Shown here piece after piece: positions 1 to 9,363 of a stretch of DNA of 39,334 nt; position 1 is the first letter of the stretch, and every line of letters starts with the position of its first letter. The translations under genes and the position numbers were made by a program. This DNA is from Nitrosovibrio sp. Nv4 (GTDB lineage Bacteria; Pseudomonadota; Gammaproteobacteria; Burkholderiales; SG8-39): the NCBI GenBank assembly GCA_945906765.1, contig CAMDRF010000019.1, positions 1 through 39,334 on the forward strand, written 5' to 3'. The notes below the pieces were generated by a model. It was not told the DNA's origin. It did not search any database and was given only the letters and a program-made list of their open reading frames with translations.

Positions 1-80
1 TCGGTATCGCCGTGGTTGCGGGCCGCGTGCTTGATCAGGTCGCTGATCAAGAGCGGCACATCCATCATCAGACCTTGCAT
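1..80 (-). CDS. Acyl-CoA ligase (AMP-binding), N-terminal part only
   Basis: The 26 codons visible read MQGLMMDVPLLISDLIKHAA and continue RNHGDT before running off the window. From memory this is the typical start of the large AMP-forming fatty-acid/methylthiopropionate-type CoA ligases of Betaproteobacteria. A GGAGGG Shine-Dalgarno sequence lies about 6 nt upstream of the ATG at 80. The gene diverges from the liv-type transporter genes; such ligases are often neighbours of this transporter class, which suggests uptake of a carboxylate followed by CoA activation. The adenylation motifs lie outside the window, so the substrate cannot be inferred. Confidence 0.75.
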   Translation of the reverse strand, partial: MQGLMMDVPLLISDLIKHAARNHGDT

Positions 81-133
81 GGCTTCCCTCCGAAACGCGC
101 TTTCACGATGCGGTCGGCCCAAGTTACCGTGGG

Positions 134-1324
134 GTGGCGCCAATGGCAAGCGCCGGCCTTGACCCGCTGTCGGGCCCGTTCGCCAACGTCGGCGAGCAGG
201 GCCTGGCCGAATTCCGCTTCACGGTCGATGCCATCAACAAGCGCGGCGGGGTGCTCGGCGGCCGGAAGCTCGAGGTCATCGGCTTCGACAACAAGGTGAG
301 CCCCCAGGAATCGCTCAACCAGTTGAAGCGCGTCATCGACCAGGACATCCGCTATATCACCCAGGGCAACAGTTCGGCGGTAGCGGGCGCGCTGATCGAG
401 GCGGTCAACCGCCACAACGAGCGCAACCCTGGCAAGGAGATTCTGTACCTCAACTACGCCGCGGTGGATCCCGCGTTCACCAACGACAAGTGCTCGTTCT
501 GGCATTTCCGCTTCGACGCCAACGCGGACATGAAGATGGAATCGCTCACCACCTGGATGGCGGGGCAGAAAAACATCAAGAAGGTGTACCTGCTCAACCA
601 GGACTACTCCTTCGGCCACGCGGTGAAAAAGGCGGCGCGCGAACTGCTGGCGCGCAAGCGCCCCGACATCCAGATCGTCGGCGACGACCTGCACCCGCTT
701 GGCAAGGTGAGCGATTTCGCGCCCTACGTGGCGAAGATCAAGGCCTCCGGCGCCGACGGCGTGATCACCGGCAACTGGGGCAACGACATGTCGCTGCTGG
801 TGAAGGCGGGCCGCGAGGCGGGGCTGGACGTGATCTGGTATACCTACTACGCGGGCGGCCTGGGCACGCCCACCGCGATGGGCGAGGCAGCCGCGGGCAA
901 GGTGAAGATCATCGCCGAGTACCACTCCAACGTCGCCAACAACAAGGCGGCGAAGTGGGACGCCGACTACCGCAAGCAGGCGCCCAAGGGCAACCCGGAC
1001 TTCTACTTCCTGCGCGGCAAGATCATGTGGGACATGTTCGCCAAGGCGCTCAACCAGGCCAAGTCGGCCGACGCCAAGGCCGTGGCGCTGGCGCTGGAGG
1101 GCATGAAGCACGAGGGCGAGCTGGGCGAAGTGGAAATGCGCAAGAGCGACCACCAACTGATCCAGCCGCTGTACATCATGACGCTGGTCAAGTCGGCGGC
1201 CAAGGGCGGGCCGAAAGAGGCGAAGATCGACCTCGAGGGCAGCGGCCTCGCGCCGGTGACCGAGGCGCGCCTCGAAGCCTATACCTCGGCGCAGCCGACC
1301 TCCTGCGCCATGAAGCGCCCATAA
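134..1324 (+). CDS. Branched-chain amino acid-type ABC transporter substrate-binding protein, signal peptide missing
   Basis: Periplasmic ligand-binding protein of the LivJ/LivK type (Peripla_BP_6), expected to deliver an amino acid or related carboxylate to the LivHMGF complex encoded downstream. Recognisable family parts are GLDPLSGPFANVGEQG at the start, NYAAVDPAFTNDKCSFWHFR, QDYSFGHAVKKAA and the hinge segment ADGVITGNWGNDM. The protein is complete at the C-terminus (SCAMKRP). It lacks any hydrophobic signal peptide: the only starts are GTG at 134 or ATG at 143, both immediately before the mature domain. The in-frame upstream sequence (FHDAVGPSYRGVAP) is not signal-like, and only 53 nt separate it from the divergent ligase start. 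The export signal and promoter therefore appear deleted, or the assembly is wrong here. Without export the protein could not serve the transporter. Confidence 0.85.
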   Translation: MAPMASAGLDPLSGPFANVGEQGLAEFRFTVDAINKRGGVLGGRKLEVIGFDNKVSPQESLNQLKRVIDQDIRYITQGNSSAVAGALIEAVNRHNERNPGKEILYLNYAAVDPAFTNDKCSFWHFRFDANADMKMESLTTWMAGQKNIKKVYLLNQDYSFGHAVKKAARELLARKRPDIQIVGDDLHPLGKVSDFAPYVAKIKASGADGVITGNWGNDMSLLVKAGREAGLDVIWYTYYAGGLGTPTAMGEAAAGKVKIIAEYHSNVANNKAAKWDADYRKQAPKGNPDFYFLRGKIMWDMFAKALNQAKSADAKAVALALEGMKHEGELGEVEMRKSDHQLIQPLYIMTLVKSAAKGGPKEAKIDLEGSGLAPVTEARLEAYTSAQPTSCAMKRP

Positions 1325-1340
1325 CGCAGCCGGCACAAGA

Positions 1341-1370
1341 AACGGGGAGCCCTTGGGTTCCCCGTTTTTG
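1341..1370 (+). terminator. Rho-independent terminator between the binding-protein gene and livH
   Basis: AACGGGGA at 1341-1348 pairs perfectly with TCCCCGTT at 1359-1366. The stem can be extended inwards by GCCC/GGGT, and a T run (TTTTTGTTT) follows. It starts 16 nt after the binding-protein stop codon and ends just before livH. A partial terminator here is a common way to make the binding protein in excess of the membrane components; that role is inferred. Confidence 0.8.
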
Positions 1371-1378
1371 TTTCTGAC

Positions 1379-2266
1379 ATGGAATTCTTCCTCGTCCAGA
1401 CCCTGAACGGCATCAGCTACGGGCTGCTGCTGTTCATGCTGTCCTCGGGGCTCACGCTCGTGTTCTCGCTGATGGGCGTGCTCAATTTCGCGCACGCCAG
1501 CTTCTACATGCTGGGCGCCTATTTCGCCTTTCAGGTCAGCGCCAAGATCGGCTTCTGGCCGGCGCTGGTCGCGGCGCCGCTGCTGGTGGGAGCGATCGGC
1601 ATGCTGGTGGAGCGCTGGGGCCTGCGCCAGGTGCACAAGCACGGCCACGTCGCGGAGCTGCTGTTCACGTTCGGCCTGGCTTACCTGATCGAGGAAGCCG
1701 TGCACCTGATCTGGGGCCGCTCGGCGGTCGAGTACCGCGTGCCCGCCGAACTGGACGGCCCGCTGTTCCGGATCATCGGTTCGCAATACCCGATCTACCG
1801 CGGTTTCATGATGCTGGTGTCGGTGACCGTGCTGGTGACGATCTGGCTGGCACTCACGCGCACGCGCATCGGCCTGGTGATCCAGGCCGCCCTCACGCAC
1901 CCGCAGACGGTGGAAGCGCTCGGCCACAACGTGCCGCGCGTCTTCATGCTGGTGTTCGGCGGCGGCTGCGCGCTGGCAGGGCTCGCGGGCGTGATCGGCG
2001 GCAATGCGTTCGTCACCGAACCGGGCATGGCCGCGGCGGTGGGGCCGATCATCTTCGTCATCGTGGTGGTGGGCGGCATGGGTTCGCTCGCGGGCGCCTT
2101 CGTCGCTTCGCTGCTGATCGGCTGCATGCAGACCTTCGCGGTGTCGCTCGACTGGTCGCTGGCCGGCATCAAGATTTCGCAGGTAGCCCCGGTGCTGCCC
2201 TACCTGCTGATGGTGCTGCTGCTGATCTTCCGGCCGAAGGGCCTTATGGGAACGCGCGAAGGATGA
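1379..2266 (+). CDS. livH: Branched-chain amino acid ABC transporter permease LivH
   Basis: Inner-membrane permease (BPD_transp_2 family), 295 aa, normal length. The N-terminus MEFFLVQTLNGISYGLLLFM followed by SSGLTLVFSLMGVLNFAHAS is the hallmark of LivH, and the chain shows about eight hydrophobic segments. The EAA-like cytoplasmic loop lies around residues 160-190 (TRTRIGLVIQAALTHPQTVE) and the glycine-rich GGMGSLAGAF near residue 230. It pairs with LivM to form the channel. The ATG follows the terminator by about 9 nt and has no strong Shine-Dalgarno sequence. The last codons lie inside a 19-bp direct repeat shared with the livM start. Confidence 0.93.
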   Translation: MEFFLVQTLNGISYGLLLFMLSSGLTLVFSLMGVLNFAHASFYMLGAYFAFQVSAKIGFWPALVAAPLLVGAIGMLVERWGLRQVHKHGHVAELLFTFGLAYLIEEAVHLIWGRSAVEYRVPAELDGPLFRIIGSQYPIYRGFMMLVSVTVLVTIWLALTRTRIGLVIQAALTHPQTVEALGHNVPRVFMLVFGGGCALAGLAGVIGGNAFVTEPGMAAAVGPIIFVIVVVGGMGSLAGAFVASLLIGCMQTFAVSLDWSLAGIKISQVAPVLPYLLMVLLLIFRPKGLMGTREG

Positions 2267-2298
2267 GCGCGTCAATGGCGGGAACGCGCGAAGGATGA
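2248..2298 (+). repeat. 19-bp direct repeat at the livH-livM junction
   Basis: The sequence GGGAACGCGCGAAGGATGA occurs at 2248-2266 and again at 2280-2298, an offset of 32 bp. The first copy encodes the LivH C-terminus and stop; the second carries the AAGG and ATG of livM. It looks like a short tandem duplication that created the 28-nt gap between genes that may once have overlapped as ATGA. Confidence 0.9.
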
Positions 2299-3557
2299 CC
2301 TACCAGCCTCTCAATCTCGGGCGCTGGATCATCTGGGGCGGCGCCGCGCTGCTGTTTGCCGCCGCGCCGCACCTTTTCCCCGGCGGCTTCGCGCTCACCA
2401 TGCTGACGCAGATGGGCGTCATGATCCTGTTCGCGCTCAGCTACAACATGCTGCTCGGCCAGGGCGGCATGCTGTCCTTCGGCCACGCGGTGTACTCGGG
2501 CCTGGGCGCCTATGTCACCGTGCACGCGCTCAACCAGATCGGCGCGGGCACGTTCTACCTGCCGGTGCCGCTGCTGCCGCTGGTGGGCGGCATCGCGGGC
2601 CTCGCCTTCGGCCTGCTGTTCGGCTACGTCACCACCAAGCGCGCGGGCACCACCTTCGCGCTCATATCGCTGGGCATCGGCGAGATGGTGTTCGCCTGCG
2701 TGCTGATGTTCCCCGGTTTCTTCGGCGGCGAGGCGGGCATCTCGACCAACCGCATGGTCGGCCAGCCCTTCCTCGGCCTCACCTTCGGCCCGGGGATCCA
2801 GGTCTACTACCTGGTCGCGCTCTGGTGCTTCCTCGGCATGGCCGGGATGTTCGCGCTGACGCAAACGCCGCTCGGGCGCATGGCCAACGCGGTCCGGGAC
2901 AACCCGGAACGGGCCGAATTTGTCGGCTACAACACGCGCCACGTGCGCTTCCTGCAGCTGGTGCTGTCCTCGTTCTTCGCCGGCGTGTCGGGCGCGCTGT
3001 CGTGCATCAATTTCGAGATCGTGTCGGCGGAGAACGTCTCGGCGATCCGCTCCGGCGGCGTGCTGCTCGCCACCTTCATCGGCGGCGTGCCGTTTTTCTT
3101 CGGCCCGGTCATCGGCGCTATCGTGTTCGTATTCTTCATCGTCGCGCTCTCCGGCTTCACCAAGGCCTGGCTGCTGTACCTGGGATTGTTCTTCGTGCTG
3201 ATCGTGGTCTACGCGCCGGGCGGCATCGCCTCGCTGATCCTGATGCAGTTCCCGGTGATCCGCGCCGGGCGCTGGCGCGAACTCGCCCTGCCCTACGCGC
3301 TGGCCGCGCTCGCCGGGCTGGTCGCGCTCGCCGGCCTGATCGGGCTGGTGGAGATGGTGTACCGGCTCTCCGATCAGGGCGTGAGCACCGTGCTGCAACT
3401 GCTCGGCATGTCGTTCGATGCGCGCAGCGCGCCGCCGTGGATCGCGTTCGGCGCCATCCTCGCCGCGGGCCTCGCGAGCCTGCGCGCCGCGGCGCGCCGC
3501 GTCGGCGAGCGCTGGGGCGCGATCCAGCTCGAGCTGCAGGCGCAGGCGGCCGCGTGA
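2295..3557 (+). CDS. livM: Branched-chain amino acid ABC transporter permease LivM
   Basis: Second inner-membrane permease of the LivHMGF transporter, 420 aa. Family features are the segment FALSYNMLLGQGGMLSFGHA near residues 45-60, GLGAYVTVHAL, and the EAA loop TPLGRMANAVRDNPERAEFV near residues 195-215. About residues 325-420 form an extra hydrophobic and then charged C-terminal extension not present in E. coli LivM-sized proteins; similar extensions occur in betaproteobacterial homologues. The ATG at 2295 is preceded directly by AAGG, an unusually short ribosome-binding spacing that results from the 32-bp duplication. The stop overlaps the GTG start of livG. Confidence 0.93.
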   Translation: MTYQPLNLGRWIIWGGAALLFAAAPHLFPGGFALTMLTQMGVMILFALSYNMLLGQGGMLSFGHAVYSGLGAYVTVHALNQIGAGTFYLPVPLLPLVGGIAGLAFGLLFGYVTTKRAGTTFALISLGIGEMVFACVLMFPGFFGGEAGISTNRMVGQPFLGLTFGPGIQVYYLVALWCFLGMAGMFALTQTPLGRMANAVRDNPERAEFVGYNTRHVRFLQLVLSSFFAGVSGALSCINFEIVSAENVSAIRSGGVLLATFIGGVPFFFGPVIGAIVFVFFIVALSGFTKAWLLYLGLFFVLIVVYAPGGIASLILMQFPVIRAGRWRELALPYALAALAGLVALAGLIGLVEMVYRLSDQGVSTVLQLLGMSFDARSAPPWIAFGAILAAGLASLRAAARRVGERWGAIQLELQAQAAA

Positions 3558-4333
3558 AAAGCGCGATTGAACTGCGGGACGTCCACAAGAGCTTCGGCAC
3601 GACGAAGATCATCTTCGGCGTGTCGCTGCAGATCCGCGAGGGAGAGCGGCACGCCATCATCGGGCCCAACGGCGCCGGCAAGAGCACGCTGTTCAACCTG
3701 ATTTCCGGCCGCTACGAGGTGTCCGCCGGGCGCATCCTGCTGCACGGCGCCGACATCACCAACCTGCAGCCCTTCGAGATCAACCGCAAGGGCCTGTCGC
3801 GCAGCTTCCAGGTCACCAACATCTTCCACAACATGTCGGTGTACGAGAACGTGCGCTGCGGCGTGCTCTGGCCGGCGGGCTACCGCTACTCCTTCTGGCA
3901 TCGCGTCGGCGGCCTGCGGGACGTGCGCCAGCGCGCGGAGGAAGTCATGGAGCGCATCGGCCTCGCGCGGCGCCGCAACACGCTTGCCGGCACGCTGACC
4001 TACGCGGAGCAGCGCGCGCTCGAGATCGGCGTCACCATCGCCGGCGGCGCGAGCGTGGTGCTGCTCGATGAGCCGACCGCCGGCATGAGCCGCACCGAGA
4101 CGGCGCAGGTGGTAGAACTGATCCGCTCCGTGACCGAGGGCCGCACGCTGGTGATGGTCGAACACCACATGGGCGTGGTGTTCAACCTCGCCGACCGCAT
4201 CAGCGTGCTGGTCTACGGCGAACTGCTCGCCACCGGCACGCCCGAGGAGATCCGCGCCAACCCCGCGGTGCAGGAGGCCTACCTCGGCGCCCTGCACAAG
4301 GAAGCTGCCCGTGCGGACGGCTCCCATGCTTGA
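3554..4333 (+). CDS. livG: Branched-chain amino acid ABC transporter ATP-binding protein LivG
   Basis: Cytoplasmic ATPase, 259 aa, energising LivH/LivM. Walker A is GPNGAGKST (residues 37-45), the signature region is LTYAEQRALEIG, Walker B is VVLLDEPTAG and the switch histidine lies in VMVEHHMG. The start is GTG at 3554, overlapping the livM stop (GTGA), as expected for translational coupling. Reading further upstream in the same frame only gives the shadow of livM. The 3' end overlaps livF by 23 nt. Confidence 0.93.
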   Translation: MKSAIELRDVHKSFGTTKIIFGVSLQIREGERHAIIGPNGAGKSTLFNLISGRYEVSAGRILLHGADITNLQPFEINRKGLSRSFQVTNIFHNMSVYENVRCGVLWPAGYRYSFWHRVGGLRDVRQRAEEVMERIGLARRRNTLAGTLTYAEQRALEIGVTIAGGASVVLLDEPTAGMSRTETAQVVELIRSVTEGRTLVMVEHHMGVVFNLADRISVLVYGELLATGTPEEIRANPAVQEAYLGALHKEAARADGSHA

Positions 4334-5021
4334 AGTCAAGGATCTCCATGCCTACTACGGCAAGAGCCACATCCTGCACGGCGTGCACCTGCGCATCGGC
4401 AAGGGCGAGATCGTTTCGCTGCTCGGCCGCAACGGCGTCGGCCGCTCGACCACCATCCGCTCGATCATGGGCCTGGTGGACTGCGCCGGCTCGGTGCGCC
4501 TCAAGGACGAGGAAATGGTCGGCCTGAAAGCCTACGAAATCGCGCACCGGGGCCTGGGCTACGTACCGGAGAACCGCGACATCTTCCCCACGCTCACGGT
4601 GCGCCAGAACCTGCTGCTCGGCCAGAAAAAATCAAATGCCACGGGCCGCTGGAGCATGGATAACCTGTACCAGTTGTTTCCGCTGCTCAAGGACCGCGCC
4701 GAGACCCAGGCCGGCTTCCTCTCCGGCGGCGAGCAGCAGATGCTGACGCTGTGCCGCACCCTGATGGGCGATCCCGAGCTGGTGATGATCGACGAGCCGA
4801 CCGAGGGCCTGGCGCCGAAGATCGTCGAGCAGGTCGCCGGCCTGTTCGAGGAGATCAGGAAGCGCGGCGTCTCGATCCTGCTGGTGGAGCAGAAACTGGC
4901 GATCGCGCTCGACATCTCCGAGCGCCTCTACGTCATGGGGCACGGCCAGATCGTGTTCGAAGGCACGCCGCGCGACGTGCGCGAGAACGCGGCAATACGC
5001 AAAGAATGGCTTGAAGTCTAA
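4311..5021 (+). CDS. livF: Branched-chain amino acid ABC transporter ATP-binding protein LivF, Arg in Walker A
   Basis: Second ATPase of the transporter, 236 aa. It has LivF motifs: YVPENRDIFPTLTVRQNLLL, signature LSGGEQQML, Walker B LVMIDEPTEGLAP and LLVEQKLAIAL. The Walker A reads GRNGVGRST (residues 39-47), with arginine 45 in place of the invariant P-loop lysine. AAGGA at 4298-4302 sits 8 nt before GTG 4311, so this start is preferred to ATG 4326. The end is 3 nt from the convergent gene at 5025, with no terminator visible. Arg variants may be a subfamily feature in Betaproteobacteria; this is from memory, not checked. Confidence 0.92.
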   Translation: MRTAPMLEVKDLHAYYGKSHILHGVHLRIGKGEIVSLLGRNGVGRSTTIRSIMGLVDCAGSVRLKDEEMVGLKAYEIAHRGLGYVPENRDIFPTLTVRQNLLLGQKKSNATGRWSMDNLYQLFPLLKDRAETQAGFLSGGEQQMLTLCRTLMGDPELVMIDEPTEGLAPKIVEQVAGLFEEIRKRGVSILLVEQKLAIALDISERLYVMGHGQIVFEGTPRDVRENAAIRKEWLEV

Positions 5022-5024
5022 TCG

Positions 5025-5420
5025 CTAAGGCATTTGAATTTTGCCGCCGCCGCCCGCCCCCATCGGCGGCAGGCCGCCCTGGGGCACGACGATCGAGGAC
5101 GCCTGCTGGCGGCGCAGTTCCTGCAGTTCCTTCACCGTGCGCTCGATGCCGGCCTTGGCGGCGGGCCCGAACATCTTCGCCGCCTCTTCCAGCGACTTCG
5201 CCTCGAGCACGAAATTGATCGGCAGCGCGCCCATCTGGCTCATCACCTGCGTCTCGCCGATGTAGAGGATCTCGCGGCCCGGGTCGCGCGCGCCGCTGCC
5301 GTCCACCGGCGTCATGCGGCGGATGGTGCCCACGCGCCGGTCGGTGAATACCTCCTCGAGCCAGAGGTCCTTCGGATTCATTTCCGGCTCGACCATGCGT
5401 TCGTCCTGTCGGGATGCCAT
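5025..5420 (-). CDS. Conserved small cytosolic protein, function unknown
   Basis: 131 aa, no signal peptide or membrane segment. The core EPEMNPKDLWLEEVFTDRRV, then GTIRRMTPVDGSG and the tail QELRRQQASSIVVPQGG, resembles an uncharacterised family often annotated simply as cytosolic protein in Betaproteobacteria. The C-terminus is glycine/proline-rich. ATG at 5420 was taken; an internal ATG (MVEPEMN, codon 9) is equally possible. It is convergent with livF and stands apart from the broken carboxylase gene upstream. No enzymatic motif is visible. Confidence 0.65.
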   Translation of the reverse strand: MASRQDERMVEPEMNPKDLWLEEVFTDRRVGTIRRMTPVDGSGARDPGREILYIGETQVMSQMGALPINFVLEAKSLEEAAKMFGPAAKAGIERTVKELQELRRQQASSIVVPQGGLPPMGAGGGGKIQMP

Positions 5421-5651
5421 GTTTGCCTCAGCGTGCTTGAAGGATGATTAGGAAATTCAGGGATACGACAATTGTCGCATGGCACGTACTACTTCAAATT
5501 CTTCGGGTTCATCGCCACCTCAGCGTTTCGTTTTCTTCGCTCATGGTTTTCCCTGTTGCCGTCTGCAACTTACTAGGAATATCACGGGTCGCGCCCCGTT
5601 ATGCACCGCATTTCACCTTTGTTCATCTCCAATCCGACAGGCGGCGCAATA
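5421..5651. other. Intergenic region with a 12-bp palindrome
   Basis: No convincing gene. It is more AT-rich than the flanks and contains the perfect palindrome CGACAATTGTCG at 5466-5477, about 45 bp upstream of the small cytosolic gene, where a repressor site would be expected. The plus-strand reading frame starting at 5479 has a low-complexity serine/proline start and no recognisable domain, so it is not called. Confidence 0.5.
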
Positions 5652-6805
5652 TTACGGACGAACGCCGAACGAAGTGCGTCCCGGCGTGCGCAGCGGCGCG
5701 GCAAGTTCGGCGAACTCGCACAACAGCTTGCGCGTATGCCGTGGGTCAATGATCTCCTCGACGTCGAAGCGTTCGGCGCCGCGCATCGGCGAGGCGAATT
5801 TGCGGATACGCTGCTCTATCTCCGTGCGTTTCGCGGCCGGATCGGGCGCGGCCTCGATCTCCGCCCGGTAGGCCGCTTCCAGTCCGCCCGCGATCGGCAG
5901 CGAACCCCACTCCGCCGAAGGCCAGGCCATGCGTATGCCGTAGCGCGAGGAATTCTGGTGCAAGGCGCCGGCGACACCGAAGACCTTGCGCACGATCACC
6001 GAGCACCACGGCACGATGGACTGGAGGATCGCGGCGGCCGCGCGCATGCCGTAGCGGATCGTGCCCTCGGCCTCCGCCTGCGGCCCGATGAGGAATCCTG
6101 GGCAATCGACCAGATGCACCACCGGCAGGTGGAAGGTCTGCGCCAGGTCCACGAAGCGCATGATTTTCTCGGCAGCGCGCGCCGTCCAGGCGCCGCCGTA
6201 ATGCATCGGGTCGCCCGCCATGATCGCCACCGGCCAGCCCGACAGGCGCGCGAAGCCGGTGATCACAGAACGGCCCCAGAACTTGCCGGTTTCGAAAAAG
6301 GAATCCCGGTCCACCACCGCGGCGACGATCCTGCGCATGTTGTAGACCTTGCGCGCGCGCTCGAAGGCATCGGCCTCGCTCGCCGCCTCGTCGTCCACCG
6401 CGCCGTTGCGGGTGTGGATGTGTCTGCCGCCGAGTTCGTTCTTTTCGAACTTGCCGTGCGTCCACTCCACCACCGGCGGTCCGGCGACGAACATTTGCGA
6501 TGACCCCTTGACCATCACCGAGTAGTGGCTCGCGACCACACGGGCCGCGCCCAGACCCGCCACCGAACCGAGCGCCAGCGACACCACCGGAACCTCCGAC
6601 AGGTTGTCGGTCCACCAATCCCAGAGAAAGGCCTTCGGCATCGGCGAGTGGCCCTGCAACTCGAGGTTCCTCACCGAGCCGCCGCCGCCAGCAGCTTGCT
6701 CCTGATGCCGCCGTCGTGCTGGCGCTTGACCTTGTCCGGCCCACCCATGCGCTGCGCGAGTTCCTCGCGATGGCGTAGTTCCTCGATCTCTTTTTCCCAG
6801 CTCAT
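5652..6805 (-). pseudogene. Acyl-CoA carboxylase carboxyltransferase (beta) subunit, two internal deletions and a frame change
   Basis: Carboxyltransferase subunit of a biotin-dependent acyl-CoA carboxylase (propionyl/methylcrotonyl/geranyl type), normally about 510-530 aa. The N-terminus MSWEKEIEELRHREELAQRM plus GGPDKVKRQHDGG is intact (start 6805) but then runs to a TGA at 6671. The second reading frame (5652-6674) resumes at GGGSVRNLELQGHSPMP, roughly 90-100 codons further into the family. It continues through LALGSVAGLGAARVVASHYS, the oxyanion region GGAWTA and VVHLVDCPGFLIG to a normal C-terminus RPGRTSFGVRP. A second gap of about 35 residues is inferred between DAFERAR and KVYNMRR. No biotin carboxylase or carrier gene is nearby. 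Non-functional as written. Confidence 0.82.
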
Positions 6806-6871
6806 GGCCGAAATTTTAAGCGCGATAATGCCGGCCTGCGCGACAATATGGGATACACGCAAGGGGAAGCC

Positions 6872-8241
<1,370 letters not shown>

Positions 8242-8242
<1 letters not shown>

Positions 8243-9363
8243 TGTCAATCCAGAAATTCGCGTTCCCGACCACAATCCATTTCGGCCCTGGGGCGCGCAA
8301 GCTCGTCGCGGCGCACCTCCTTGAAGCGGGCTGCAAAAGACCGCTGCTCGTTACCGACAAGGGTCTGGCCGCGTTGCCTGTGCTGGGCGAATTTCGCTCC
8401 TATTTCTCAGGAATCGAATTGGACGTTTTCTCCGGCGTTCAGGGCAATCCCGTTGCATCCCAGGCGCGGGCGGGCGCGGCTGCGTACCGCGCGCACGGCG
8501 CCGATTCGGTGATCGGCTTCGGCGGCGGCGCGGCGCTCGACGTGGCAAAGGTCGTCGCGCTGATGGCGGTGCACCCGGGCGACGTGCTCGAGTACGCCTG
8601 GGACCACCCGCAGGTGCGGCCGATCAACAAGCCGCTGCCGCACTTCGTCGCGCTTCCCACCACCGCCGGTACCGGCAGCGAAGTGGGGCGCTCGTCGGTG
8701 ATCTCCGAGGACGACACGCACGTGAAGCGCATCGTGTTCTCGGCCGCCTTGCTCGCCAAGGCGGTGTTCGCCGACCCGGAACTGACCCTCGGCCTGCCGG
8801 CGAACATCACCGCCGCAACCGGCATGGACGCGCTGACGCACAACATCGAGTCGTATCTCTCGCCCGCCTACCACCCGCTGTGCGACGGCATCGCGCTCGA
8901 AGGCGTAAGGATCGCTGCCCGGGCATTACCTTTGGTTTTTCGAGAACCCCGAAACATTCAAGCGCGCGGCGACATGCTGATGGCCTCGATGATGGGCGCC
9001 ATCGCCTTCCAGAAAGATTTGGGCGCCGTGCATTCCTGCGCGCACGCGCTCTCCACGGTGGCCGGCCTGCACCACGGGCTCGCCAACGGCGTGATGATCG
9101 ACCACGTCATGCGCTTCAACCGCCCGGCCGCCGAAGAGAAGATGAAGGAACTGGCGCGGGTCGCCGATGCACCAGACCTGATTGACTGGTTGGGAAACCT
9201 GAAAAGCGAACTCGGCATTCCCGCAAAGTTGAATTCTCTGGGAGTAAAAGCCGAACACCTTCCTCGTCTCGTCGATATCGCGTTCGCCGACATCTGCCAC
9301 CAGACCAATCCCCGACCCTGCACGCGGCAGGATTTCGAGCAGCTCTTCGCCGCCGCGCTATGA
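8242..9363 (+). CDS. Iron-containing alcohol dehydrogenase
   Basis: 373 aa, group III Fe-ADH family, NAD(P)-dependent oxidation of an alcohol to an aldehyde. Dinucleotide-binding motif FGGGAALDVAK and TAGTGSEVG in the N-terminal half; metal-binding region with ATGMDALTHNIES, VHSCAHALS and GLHHGLANGVM. The ATG at 8242 overlaps the stop of the ligase gene, and its own stop overlaps the next start (ATGA), so it is translated within the operon. In this context it may oxidise the hydroxyl of a gamma-glutamylated amino alcohol. It could also act on a free alcohol. Confidence 0.9.

Noticed and set aside
68-2275. Long open reading frame antisense to the transporter genes (735 codons), with similar ones at 2244-3398, 6671-8275, 10093-11472 and 27513-29564
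   Set aside because: Composition is dominated by Arg, His, Gln and Ala, as expected for the reverse strand of GC-rich coding DNA, and no domain is recognisable. The true genes lie on the opposite strand.
5479-5871. Plus-strand coding region beginning MARTTSNSSG
   Set aside because: Low-complexity start, no ribosome-binding site, and most of it is antisense to the conserved carboxylase C-terminus.
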